In this document: piece by piece, positions 37,101 through 49,100 of the stretch
Numbering within the stretch: the first letter of the stretch is position 1
Layout of the letters: every line of letters starts with the position of its first letter
Assembly (NCBI GenBank): GCA_016490735.1
Contig: JAEMWC010000232.1
Location: 827,501-891,500, forward strand
DNA length: 64,000 bases
Reading direction: 5' to 3'
Source of the DNA: Pachyseris speciosa
Taxonomy: Eukaryota > Cnidaria > Anthozoa > Scleractinia > Pachyseridae
The notes under the pieces: generated by a model
What the model saw: only the letters and a program-made list of their open reading frames with translations
What the model was told of the DNA's origin: nothing
Databases searched by the model: none
Position numbers and translations under genes: made by a program

Positions 37101-40100
37101 ACTGGATAGTTTAGTGATATTGTCTGCCTACAGAAAAAGACAGTAGCAACAAATTAATTCATGTTGGTGTGTTTATGGTTTGCTTCTCTAAAGGTGGAAT
37201 TTGTGTTACCTTGCAGCAAGTGTGTACATGGTTACCAATGAATGATTTTCCATGGTAAGCTTGTCTCTCCACATTCATTTGCTTTAGTACCACATCCAAG
37301 TGTTTTGTAAGTGCTGCATCTGATTTCTCAAAGGCAGCCAATTTCATTTGTTCATCTGCAAGCTTTTCCTATAATTTTGTAAGGATGACATTATAATGTG
37401 GATTAGTTGACTTAATTTTTAATGGAGCATTCAATTCATTTGTGACGTATTTGTGCTAGCATAGCAATAATGCCGTAAACAAACCAATAGTTTGGAAAAC
37501 AAAACTATAAATTATTGGGAGCAGTTAAGACCTTCATATACATTGGACTTTTCATGGAAGTTGTGGAGTATACAGCTATAATACTCTTCGTGGAAAAGAA
37601 AAATAATGACATTTCGTTTTACCTCCTGACTTGCATTTTCAAGGAGTTTGTCTATCTCGCCTTGCATTGTTGTAAAGAAGGCAGGCATGACACTCACATC
37701 AGAATGCAAACTCTGTAAATTCAACAATTCCTGTAAAGAATTTGCTTTCTCATGAAACTGTCTTGCCTGACTGCTATGTTGTTGGGCAGCTCTGAGTGCC
37801 AGAATCTTTTCATCACTCTCCTCACTGTCTGCTGCCAGCTCCATTTGGATTTTTTTGTCCAGCTGAAAGCACTGGTTCTCCAGTTCGTCAAACAGCTTCT
37901 TAAAAACACCCAAGCTAATATGAAGTCCAGGAACACAAACCTTTAAATAAGAATCATTTTATTAAGTTTCCTGTTTAATTACTTCTTAAGAATAAAAATA
38001 AAAAGTTATTGTTTCCTAAACAAACAAAAATTACATAATTGATAATTTTTACTTTGTCCAGTTCAATGTCAAGCAGTTTCTCATGAATCACATTGTGATA
38101 GAACTTCTGTCGACTTGTGCAAGAGCCATCTGCTACAAATTTATCATAATCCTCCTGGATATTTTTGAGGTTTCTTTTTTCTACATGCGCACGCTGAGGA
38201 TCATGGCAAGAGAGTTGCATCATCTCGTAAGTTATCAGGCACCAAAGGCAGGGATACTTGCCTGCAAAAAAATTCTCTTAGTGTTTGGAGAATGTCCCTT
38301 CTACTTCAGTGATCTCCAAAATTCACAAGATGTTTTTAAAGTATTTATTCACACAGTCACCATGCGATCACATCAAGTACAGCTCTCTCACTGTCCGTAA
38401 TTCTACTCGACCCTATTCTTGTATTAAATTTTGGTCACACAGAAATTTCCGGTAATTGATTCTTATCTGATGGGTCAGCTTACATTTACGTCAAAATAGC
38501 CACGTCCTTTTAGTCACTCAACATTATAAGATCACGTTTCCGACACACACTCCCCTCATATGGTTCGCTATCGAAGCATATGCCATAATTATGTTTCAAT
38601 CACACGATTTAAAGCTTTAACTATTGAATCACATGAGCGGTAACAAAACGATAATCAGTTCTCGAGCAACGTCACTTTCTATTTGCGATTTCAAAGTTCA
38701 CAGTTCAGACAGTGTACTGGTTCTTTTAAAACAAAAATAATGATATGTTCTACTGCTAATGGATCAGTTTTCACGAACTGATTTGCTTTTCGTATTTCAC
38801 ATTGTTCAGCATCCGCAACTTGTTTGATTTACTGTTCATAGTTCACATTGTTCAGCATCCGAAATCTGTTTCATTCGTACCCTTGCTGCTGATGCTGCAT
38901 CTCTTCTAGGGCGGAAATCCCGAGCCTGTGGGTTTAAGCGCGGGGCTGCCACTGGAGTACTGAGGTCACACTCGAGTTCCAATGGGTACAAATGTTGTAC
39001 TGGTCGTTCCAGCATGCTTTTAGTGGTTTTGAGTTGAACTGCGCGTATGACGCCGTCGCTGCCAGGGTACACTTCGTTCACTATGGCCAGCGGCCATGTT
39101 CCACGATTCTTGTTGTCGGTTTTCACTATAACGACGTCTCCTTTCTTAGGTTGGAACTTGGTCACTGCGTGCGTCAGGTTGTGTCTTTCTCTTAGTGCTG
39201 TAAGATATTCTCTCTGCCAGCGACTCCACATTTTGTCCTTACAGGTTCGCAGATACTAAGCACGTCTCCGGATGTCTCGATCTGTTATCCTCCAGGTCTC
39301 CTCTTCCGGTAACTGGTTTGTTCGCTGGTACAAGAAAGTTGCGGGGGTTAAGATTGGTAACTCGACGTCATCTTCCATATAGCTCAATGGGCGGCGATTA
39401 ATCTGCGTTTCAACGTCGAGTAACACTTCACTGAGCTCAGACCAGGTTAGAGTAGCTCCACCAATAGCTTTGAACATGGAAGATTTCACCACTCCGATTA
39501 ATCTTTCGAACTGACCCCCCCACCAGGGGGCGCGGCTCAAGTTGAATTTCCATGTGATCTCGTGTTGTTCTAGAAGACCCTGGAGACGCTCATCCTTTCG
39601 TAACTCCCGTAGCCATTTCTCAGCTTTGATGAAGGTACCGCCATTATCTGAGTAGATGACCCGTGGTCGTCCGCGACGAGCGATGAAACGCTTGAGACAT
39701 GTGATAAAGTTGTCTGTCTCCAGGCTGGACATTAACTCTAGATGTATAGCCCTTGAAAGACTGCAAGTGAAGATAGCCAAATAGGCGTTTCCCCGACTTT
39801 TCTTTCCCTGTTTGTATTTCACTGGTCCAGCGAAATCCGTTCCGATGACTTCAAACGCCGCGCCAACTGTGGTCCGATCTTTCGGTAACTGACCAGGTAT
39901 TGGATTTCTTGCTGGAGTTGCATTGAATCTCTTACAACCATGGCACTTGCTTCGGGCCGATTTGACCAAACTACGAAGCTTCGGTACCCAGTATCTCTCT
40001 CTTACTGCTGCCATTGTCAGAGCGACTCCCCCATGCAGCGTCTCACAGTGAACTTGTTGGACCAGTTTTCCTGTAAACCTTTCACTGTTGGGTAGGTATA

Positions 40101-43100
40101 TTGGAGTTTGCCCTTGTATCCGGCCGTGGCACGTCATCACTCCGTCTGCATTGGGTTTCAGGTTGAGTTGTCCGCTAATTTGAGGGTAGCCCGTGGTTTC
40201 TCTGTCTCGACGTTGGACTCGCTTAATCCACCAAACACGTACTTCTTCTATTTCTTCTGTGAGTAGGGGCCCAAGTTTCTTCTCTTTATGCTTGCAGTTA
40301 TGAATGAATCTCTTGATCCATGCGCCGACTCTTAAGGTTCGGCGCAAGCTGGTGCGTTCGAGGAGTTCGTCGAACTCGTCTGGTACTGGTTTGGTTTGCG
40401 CTAGGTTGAGCACTTCCCTAATGACTTTGGATTCAACTTCTGAAGCTGGTGATGATCGAGTGACTGGGTTGATTGGCCACTTGGACTTGTTCTGGAGCCA
40501 CGTCGGTCCCTGTTGCCAAAGTACTGATTGAACTGGAGCACCTCTGCTTGCTAGGTCTGCAGGGTTTTCATCCGTTGGAACGTATCTCCACTCGATCTCC
40601 TTGTGTAGCTGTATCTTGGCAACTCGATTCGCAACAAACTGTTTATACTGGCCATTTCCCTTGATCCAATGAAGTGCGACGGTGCTGTCTAACCATCCAA
40701 ACACCTTTGGGGAGGGCACGTTATCTAGGGCGTTGCGTACGTTTATCAATAGATTGGTAGCCATGTGCGCTGCAATCAATTCTAGGCGTGGAATAGTCAG
40801 TCCCTGTTTGGCAAGTCGACTCTTGGCGACCACTAATCGTTGAGTGTTGCCTGATGGTTGGCGTACAACTGCATAGACTGCTGCTCCTACTCCTCGTTCT
40901 GATGCGTCCCCGAAAGAGTGTAGTTCCACTTCTTGTACTGCTTCGTGATAACGTGCTATTGATCGCGGTACTTGCTGTTCACGAGGTAATTGCTCCTCCC
41001 ATTTTTTCCAGCGCTGCAGGAGCTTTCCGTTGATGTTCGCATCCCATTGTGCTTTGGTTTCACACAACTCACGATAAATTTGCTTTGCGATGAGTGTCAA
41101 TGGTGCAATCAGGCCTAAGGGATCATAAATCTTAGCCATCTTTCCCAGGATTCCCCGCTTGGTTGGCTGGGTTTCTTCTTTGGGTATCACTACTGCTAAG
41201 GTGTCTTGCTGTTTGTCCCACTTGAGTCCCAACATCTTCGATTCACTTGGTTTAACATTCAGTTGTTGTTTAGCAAATGACTGCTCTTCAGGGGCGACGA
41301 TCAGGTTTGTATCTTCCTCTAGCTGTTTGATGTTGGAATGCCACTTGTGGAGGTGGAACGTTGCGTCGCTGAATATCTGAACGGCTTTCTCTTTACGCTG
41401 CTGGGCCTGGCTTGTATTTCGTCCACCCGTTAGTAGATCATCGACATACAAGCTGCGTCGAAGCTCTGCCACTATCTCTGGTTCTCGTTCTTCCCAAGCA
41501 TCTAAATGGGCTTCGATTACGCCACCGAGCAGAAAGGGTGATGGGGCTAGACCGAACAGCGCACGAGTGAAACGTAGTATCTCTAACTTGTCATGTTCAT
41601 GTTTCCTCCAGTGAAATCTTAATGTATCACGTTCACACTCCCGGATGCGTATTTGCAAGAAGGCTTTCTGGATGTCTGCGGTTACAGCTATGGGGTATGC
41701 TCTCTGTCTCACTAGTATGTCCCAAAGCTTGTTTTGCAATGGAGGGCCAGGATAAAGGCACTCGTTCAGCGACGGTGACTCTGGTGTTGCTTTTGCAGAA
41801 GCATCATAAACTATGCGCATCTTGGTTGTTTCAGCCGTTTCTCTTATCACTGCTTTGTGTGGGATGTAGAATTCTTTCCCCACGATTTCTTCTGGTGCGA
41901 CTTCAACTACGTTGTTCTCGAGTTGCTCTCGTATAATGGCATCGTACTCATCGGTGAGATTAATGCGCTGCAGTTTTCTGGTCAGACTTGTCAGGCGTCG
42001 TATACTTCCTTGTTTGTTTGTTGGTAGTTCTGGATGATTGCCTCGCCACGGTAGTCCGGTTTCATACCATCCTTCCGGTGAGCGTTGCAGTTGTTCCTTG
42101 AATTCTGCGTGCACCATGCTCTGGTCATGTTCTGGTGTGTCTGCAAGCCCCAGTATGTCAAGCCTGCACAGGTCCTCGTAGTCACTCTGTGATGTTTGCG
42201 TCAGCAGCATCGTGTGGTGGTCAAATTCTGATCCTGGACTCATGATAAACCATCCCAGTTTAGTTTTCTCTGCCACCGGCTCCCCATCCTGTCCGATTTG
42301 AGGCTTTGTCTCAGTTTTAACGCGCGCATATTCCCCGCTTCCTAGTACGACGTGTATGGGAAGTTGGTCTTTCGTGTCACGGTCTGTGATTTTGACTCCT
42401 TGCAAATGCGGGTACTTGTTTATCAATTCTCCGTACTTTGGGTTGTCAATCGATAATAGCTCTGCTTTGTTCACCTTCGTCAGTTTTACAGACATCTGGT
42501 AATTTCCGTCTAAGGATTCCACGACGGTGTCGTACACTTCTAGTTTGGTTACTTTCGAGCTGATTAGCATATCCACACGTTTTGTTTTCGTTTCACTTGG
42601 CCTTTTCTTTAGAAGATCCAACAGCTTCGCAGATGCATATGAACTCCCGGCGCCGGTATCTATCAACGCGCGACAGGTAATGCCATCGACCTTTACTGTT
42701 AAGACTGGCATGATTCCTTCATTGTTCTCACTGGCTGTCATCAACGTCTGCTTCCCGCTGTCTGTTTGTTCACGATCACATATCGAAGAGTGATGACGTT
42801 TGTGACAATGTAAACATGTTTTCTTGCTGAAACACTCTGCGGCGCGGTGATTCGGCGTTGCGCAATTGAAACATAGCTTCCTTTTTGCGAGAAACTGCTT
42901 TCGTTCCTCCACGGTTGAGATCTTCTGGCATTCAGACGATCGGTGCGTCACATCTCTACAATAAACGCATTTGTTTGGCTTACCATCGCCACCACGTGCT
43001 TGGAATAGCTTATTTGGGCGGTCACGTTTCGAATTAAATTGCTCTGATGTTTCTCGTCCTTCAACTGGGTTTCTTTTTGTCCAAAGTCTTACTGCCTCTG

Positions 43101-46100
43101 ACAACTGAGCGAAATTCCACTTCTCCCACTCCGGATCCATTCGCACTAGGTCTCCCCGAATTGCTGGCAGTTTATCCAGTGTCATTGGTACGTTTCCATT
43201 AACTTCTTTGAGTTTATTCATAGTTTCCAACGCTTGGACACAGTACGTCAATGTCTCGCTGAACTCGCTTATCCTCCTAGGGTTGGCGCTTGTGATGACG
43301 GGGAGAGCCATTATTTCCTTGACGTACGCCTTTGTTATTTCGGATTCCTTCCCATAATTGCCTTGTAATATCGACTTGGCTCTGTTGTAACCCTCGGCTG
43401 TAAACGGCAAGGCTTCCACAGCGGTTTTAACCTTTGGACCCAGTAGCCCGCACAAATAGGTAAATTTATTGATAGGTGCTATTTCGGCCTTGTCGATCGT
43501 CTCCGTGAACTGACCCCAGAACCTCGGCCAATCCAAGTAAGAGCCTTCGAACCTTTTAATCTCGATCTTTGGTAGCTTCGCTTGAGTTTGTTTAGGTGAC
43601 CCGCCTCCCTCGTGGCTCTCTTGCGTAGTGAGGTTGGTCTGAAGTTTCATCTTTTGTTCATGCAGTTTCATCTCGAATTTGAGTTGATCTTCACGCGCGG
43701 TCGTCTCTTCTTGGCGTTTTCGGTCTTCGAGCCATTTGCGAAGCTTCCCAACCTCTTCGCCAGCTTTCATTAACTGAAGGTCAATCGCGGCATTCCACGT
43801 ACTTATGTCACCAAGATCTTCCTCTGCTTCTATCTTTAAGGCTTCCAACGCGCGTTTTAATTCGTCCGCTTCAGATATTGTAGATCTTAATGCTCCCGTA
43901 TGTCTCTCAATGGCTTCTACAGATCCTGAATCTAGCACTTGTCCCGTTCTCTTGGCATGGATTTCTAGTTGCGTAAGTTTCGTTTGCAGTTTTCCCTTTG
44001 CGCTCTCCATCTCTGTCGGAGGCGTAGGTTTAAATAGAATTCAGGTCTAAATTATACTCACAACCATGTAGTTAGCGGTCCCGTCGGAGGTGCCACGTTT
44101 GGAGAATGTCCCTTCTACTTCAGTGATCTCCAAAATTCACAAGATGTTTTTAAAGTATTTATTCACACAGTCACCATGCGATCACATCAAGTACAGCTCT
44201 CTCACTGTCCGTAATTCTACTCGACCCTATTCTTGTATTAAATTTTGGTCACACAGAAATTTCCGGTAATTGATTCTTATCTGATGGGTCAGCTTACATT
44301 TACGTCAAAATAGCCACGTCCTTTTAGTCACTCAACATTATAAGATCACGTTTCCGACAAGTGGATACCTCATTCCTAGAGATTGTTTGATGGCTACAAT
44401 AAATGATAAGTTATGTGCTATATAATCAATTGTGCATGTTGAATCAAATTGATTTGTAGGTGTAAACTATGGTTCAAACTTACCTGATGCTCCAGCTATT
44501 CCAAATATCTTGCAAAGAAACTCGTAGTCACCAAAGAGGAAAACCACTTGCTTTTTGCCTCTACAAATAAACAAAATAAAATGCAGAATTTCGTTAAGAT
44601 CATTCCCTCTAGAGCTGTTATCCCACATAGTTTATTAAAAATGGGTGCATTTATTTTACTAACCTCCAGGTAGCTTCCTTTATGGTGTTTACTTGCTCTT
44701 TATATTTCAGCAAAGCTGTTTTCAAATTGGCCCATGTGTCTTTTGCATGGAACATAGCAAAGACCACTGTGTTTGTTTTGGAGTTTGGATGCCTTAGGTT
44801 GGCAATCTGGAAAGCCATCTTAAATGATCCACCACCAGCATCGCCTCCAAGTTTTAGGTGGACTTCCTGTACCGGTATGGCATTGTTCCATGTCAACCGT
44901 TCACTCCTAAAATTATAGTAATAAAGTTCTTTAAATTATGAAAAGCAATAATTCTCTGCAGGAGGCGAAAGCATACTAAATTATTTATTTTCAGTGACTG
45001 ATCTTGCTTGTACAGTAACTTTTGTAAGTATAAAAAAAATGAAAGTATCATACTTTTTATTTTCATCCAAGTGAAGTTGTATGAATTGGTTAAGGTCTGC
45101 AACATAGCCAAACTCTGCTTCCCTGATCTCGGGGTCACAACCTGGTTTTTTCACCTCAAATGGAACCATTTCGCACACCAAGTTGGCAGGATCAGTGATG
45201 GACTGAACTTGCTTCCGCTGATGTATTTCACTCTCCGAGGACAATCCCCATTGGTCAAACCACCTATGGGGACAGTAATGTTATAATTATGTAAGCACCT
45301 AAATGGATGTTAACTTTTGTTTTAGGAAGGTACACATATATTGGCATGTTATTGCATAATGCAGATCAAATGGATTCTGCATGAAGTAATGAAATTAGGA
45401 AAAAACGTATTTTTATTCAAACCTTACAGTTATTTAGCTTTGGGAAGTGTCTGGGCATTTTTATTATTACCTCCTAAGTTTCCTAACTTTGTACCATGTT
45501 TCACCGAGGTCTGCTTTCATCGCTAAGATATCACCCCTTGGAATGGTTATTTTAAACTCCTTCCCCAAAGCCTCCTTCAGTAGTGCTTCTCTCTCCAGTC
45601 TACCCATGGCTTGCAGTTCGTCCTTTAACTGGGTCCCAGCAGCACCACCACTAACAGCTATTCTGGTCTCTGTTAATGTCTTTGATCTTTGCCTGGCAGT
45701 TTTTTTTGTGACCTCATCAGTTGTCTTCCTAGCCCTGATCCTTTTAACCAATTCTAGGGGCTGATAATAAATATTTGCTTTATGATATGCCATGTTTTGA
45801 AACTGAATGTCACTATTTTTAAATTTGAATAAAATCATTTACCTGGCCACCTGTTTTGAGGAGAATGGTTGCTCCATCCTGAGATTGTGAAAGGAACTGG
45901 CGAATGATAAACAGTCCAACTTCCTCCTTAAGGGATGTATAAATGTCCTTTGGGCTATGAAGCAGTTGCTGTACTGTTAGTTGTTCATGATAGTTTGTAG
46001 CAAGGCCAGGTGCTTTAAGTTGTGCTTGGGCTGGTGTTGCTGGCACTTGTGCTGTTCCCTGTGCTGCTGCTGTGGGTGTAGGCATCACTGGGGCAAGGGG

Positions 46101-49100
46101 TGGTGGTGTGAGTGGAACTGCCCCTTGTATTGGGGTTGCGTTGTGTGTGGGTGCAGTAATTGAATTTGGAATGCAACTTTCTTGGTGCTGTGGTAACTGG
46201 TGTAGTCTAACTGTGTGGGCACATGTGGGACATTGTAGATCTAGCTCTGAAAGTATAGTTCGTAGAACAAAAGGAGCAGGTTCTATAAACTCCTTAGGAT
46301 TTTCAATCACAGTTCGGCAAACTGGACAAAGGGATCCACACATTTCAAAGGCAAATGAAAGGCAACTAGCACAGAATATGTGGGGGGTTTGACATTTAGT
46401 CTGGACGGGTTGATCAAGGACTTCTTTACAAATTGGGCGCATGTACTCATGCTTTATGTTCTCAACAAATTGTTCTGGGTAAAGTGGTTCTGTTCCCCGA
46501 TAGGTTTTTAGACTCTTCACCTCTTCGGAGAATGAGAGAGTGGTTGGGTCTGGTTGAAAGCTCAATGTACCAGACATTCCTTCAACAATATTTGCCTGTT
46601 CCTTGGGTCCAAGGTCATCTTTAGGTTTTACTCCAGGCCTGCTTTTTTTTCTCCTACCAGGCTTTTGTTGTTCCTTGAATGAACTACAGATCACACAGTT
46701 GCCAGTTCGCTTATGTGGGGGCCAGACATTTATTGCTAAACGTGTACCTTCTCTTGAGGCCAGCTTGTAGCACTTGTGGCAGAACTTAGGGGGGCATGTT
46801 TCGAGGTCATCTTCACGAATTTTTATACCGAAGGCTGTAAAAATAATCTCTTTCTTATCAGCACAAAGAAAGCTGGTCTCATACTTATCTTTGGCCTTCT
46901 TCAATCGTTCTCCACAAATCCGGCAAAGCTTTTCCAATATTAATTGATGTTCAGAGAGACCAAAGTTAGCCGCCATCCGAGTGAATCGAATTGAATCCTC
47001 AGCTTGGAAATTAAGCAACACAGTAATGAATTGACACGAGAGAGATATGTTTCGAACTTCCCTTTTATTGCTCAGTTTTAAATGGAGGAGCTAGTTTTGG
47101 GTTCGTATTATGTTTCAGGAAAAGGTGTGTGTTTGTCCTTCTCGTTTTCAAGACACTCGTTACATTCGGCTTCACACTACGTTCTCGTTTTGTTATGTGT
47201 AGTTCCTCCTAAATGTAGTCGGTACATTGGGGAGAAAATCACACTCGACTTTGAATATTTTTGAAGATCAACTCCAATGGCAATCAAACAAAAGGTGAGG
47301 AGATCTCTTGGCGTGATCGTGATCAAAATAGCGAACTAAAAGGAACGTCGACTTGTGCGTGGTTTCCCGCAACTGATGACGTGCGCTTTTGGGGGAAGGA
47401 AAACGACATTTTCAGAGCACGTAGTGTAACTTATATTCGCGTAATCGAACGGTTCCCTCATGCTTAATATGTTGTCGTTTCTTTATTAGTTTGGGGTACA
47501 CAGAATTATATTTTGAAGTTAGATTCACATAGTTCAATGAAATAAATTTGAACACATGCGAGATATGAACGCCATCTTTACTATTTTGGTAGTGACATGC
47601 GATCGGTAATTTCACTGCTCAAAACAATTCGGATTAAAACGCCATCGTATGGAAATAAACAACAAAAGGTAGAGTAAAAACCAGAGACATATCTTTATTG
47701 CTGGAAAAATTCCACTAAATCAGAAAATGTGTGTGCTTTCAACAAGACACGAGAGAGGCGACAATGACTACGCTTCAAAACAAGGCGTTTGGAAGCCGCT
47801 GCTTAATCAGATCTTCGCCTCCACATGACCCTTCCAGCTCAAACATTAACCAGAGAAGCTAAAAATGGCAACTGCGCATAAAATATAGATTTCTGCAAGT
47901 TAAGCGCATATATTTTTTGCAACTTTGTTATCTGTGGGCTCTTGTCTGCTGAGCCGTTATCCTTACACTCTCAGCGGTTTCAATCTCAAAAGATCAATTT
48001 GACATGCGCGAACTAAATTTCCACTCTCGGGCTTTCTGAAACAGCCCGCGCGCGCGCGCGCGCGCGCCCCTAAAAACGACTGCGTGGGAGGCTAACATAC
48101 CTTATGACTGTACTGTTTTAATTTATTGAACTCTGCATGAAAATGACAAGAAGACTTCCTGTTTTAGGCATACGAAAGGGGTACCTTTTCTGTCAAAAAT
48201 GGCACATAAAAGGGTAAGGGGTCGGACCTCGGGGCGGAGCCTCCCCGTATTAAAATTGCTTTAGTTCCTCCTCCACCCCCCTCCCCCTCCCACCCCCGGG
48301 GTGAACACCTCTCTAAGGAAAAGATGTTTGTCCCGTCCTGGTAGATAACTTCAATACAAACTTACACAGATGACAAAGGCGCTAAGACAGTAATCCCGGG
48401 GAGGTACTCCCAGAAAATTTGGGTGAGGGTGTGCCGCCCTCTTCCTGAAACCCTTAACCTATTTCAGACCAAAATCTGCGATTTTCCCTACCCTATTTCA
48501 GACCTGACAAAAAATTCGATACTCTATTTCAGACCTATTTCACGTACACAGTTGTCGTAAACATAATTAAAAGACAAAAAAGAAGGGCTTTTGTCGATGG
48601 TCTTGTCGCCCAATGATGAAGAAGTAGCTTCTTCGAAAAAACATACCCAAGTCAAGACTAGAGTGCTCAAACCATACCCTATTTCAGACCAAAATGGATA
48701 CCCTACTTCAAACCAAAACGGCTAAAAACCATACCCTTTGGGGCGGCACATACCTATATAACCAATATAAGGGAGTACTCCCCCCCCCCGGCAGTAATCA
48801 AGAAAAATGTTAATAGACTTTTCAATAACTTATTCATCTTCAAGCCACACTTGCTCGAGGCCCTGCCAGGGGAGGATCCCATGTTGCTTGTCGGAATTTA
48901 CCCTGGCAGGGCTTCTTGCTCCATTTGCTTGCCACTTATTTTTCCATTTAGCAATCTTGCATTCTAATCGGTAGACTGACTTGATTCTTAGTAATAGAAC
49001 ATTAAAGTGGGGGTTGGAATAATTGGTCCTGTTGGTCCACGTCACAAAAAATGTTCGAGGGATTCGTCCATCACACCACAGAAGGAACAGGCTGCAGAGA

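Larger units (their letters stand above)
38283..44359 (-). mobile_element. BEL/Pao LTR retrotransposon in intron 5 of the transposase gene
   Basis: About 6.08 kb with 263-bp LTRs at both ends that look identical by eye, so insertion was recent. The sense-strand LTR starts TGTCGGAAACG. The primer-binding-like site TGGCACCTCCGACGGG follows the 5-prime LTR (about 44078-44095 on minus). AGTG occurs on both sides (38280-38283, 44360-44363), a possible 4-bp target duplication that overlaps the LTR edge by one base depending on where the LTR is taken to begin. Confidence 0.9.
36521..47021 (-). pseudogene. RAG1-like transposase, ten exons, one nonsense codon
   Basis: Predicted exons, minus strand: 47021-45843, 45760-45471, 45263-45054, 44906-44664, 44560-44484, 38261-38053, 37940-37623, 37368-37210, 37127-36944 and 36843-36521; 3192 nt, 1063 residues counting one stop. 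Every junction is GT/AG with matching phase. The N-terminal 290 residues resemble the RAG1 N-terminus: LCRICGE, FCHKCYK and NCVIC zinc ligands, a RING-like region ([20 protein letters not shown]) and a following CPTCAHT zinc finger. The rest resembles a DDE transposase: D582 in [14 protein letters not shown]652 in [10 protein letters not shown]671/C674 in PCLWC, H981/H986 in HMLEEH, E1003 in [12 protein letters not shown] at 36707-36709 (codon 1002) precedes E1003. Arg195 replaces the expected first RING Cys. Intron 5 holds the BEL/Pao element. Expected role: cut-and-paste transposition in the nucleus; this copy is probably inactive. Confidence 0.82.
34221..48094 (-). mobile_element. 13.9 kb DNA transposon carrying a RAG1-like (N-RAG-TP-like) transposase gene
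   Basis: Ends are a perfect 28-bp terminal inverted repeat, TAGCCTCCCACGCAGTCGTT on the left (34221-34248), mirrored at 48067-48094. Flanking ACATACCTT occurs at 34212-34220 and 48095-48103 (9 bp; a reading with one more T in each repeat gives 7 bp). Gene A holds the unoccupied site at 8047-8055. Subterminal sequence near 48003-48048 recurs inverted at about 35692-35730, displaced from the left end by a foldback insertion. Cargo is one ten-exon gene (36521-47021). Added later: BEL/Pao (38283-44359), foldback (34256-35687) and Harbinger-like MITE (35246-35667). By content it resembles the N-RAG-TP type described from a sea slug (recollection). Confidence 0.85.
34100..48300 (+). mobile_element. 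hAT-like MITE split by the 13.9 kb transposon
   Basis: The MITE proper is 34100-34211 plus 48095-48300. It begins CCCGGGGGT and ends ACCCCCGGG, with GTGAACAC on both sides (34092-34099, 48301-48308), an 8-bp duplication as in hAT elements. Internally it matches 7856-8130 up to the insertion point and continues after it. The split shows that the larger transposon inserted later. Confidence 0.82.

Noticed and set aside
41159..42793. Plus-strand ORFs across the BEL/Pao element
   Set aside because: They are antisense shadows of the long Gag-Pol frame and have no features of their own.
34221..48094. Interpretation as Transib or ProtoRAG with recombination-signal-like ends
   Set aside because: The ends start TAGCCTCCC with no CACAGTG-like heptamer, and the duplication is 9 (or 7) bp instead of 5 bp. 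No RAG2-like kelch gene is present.
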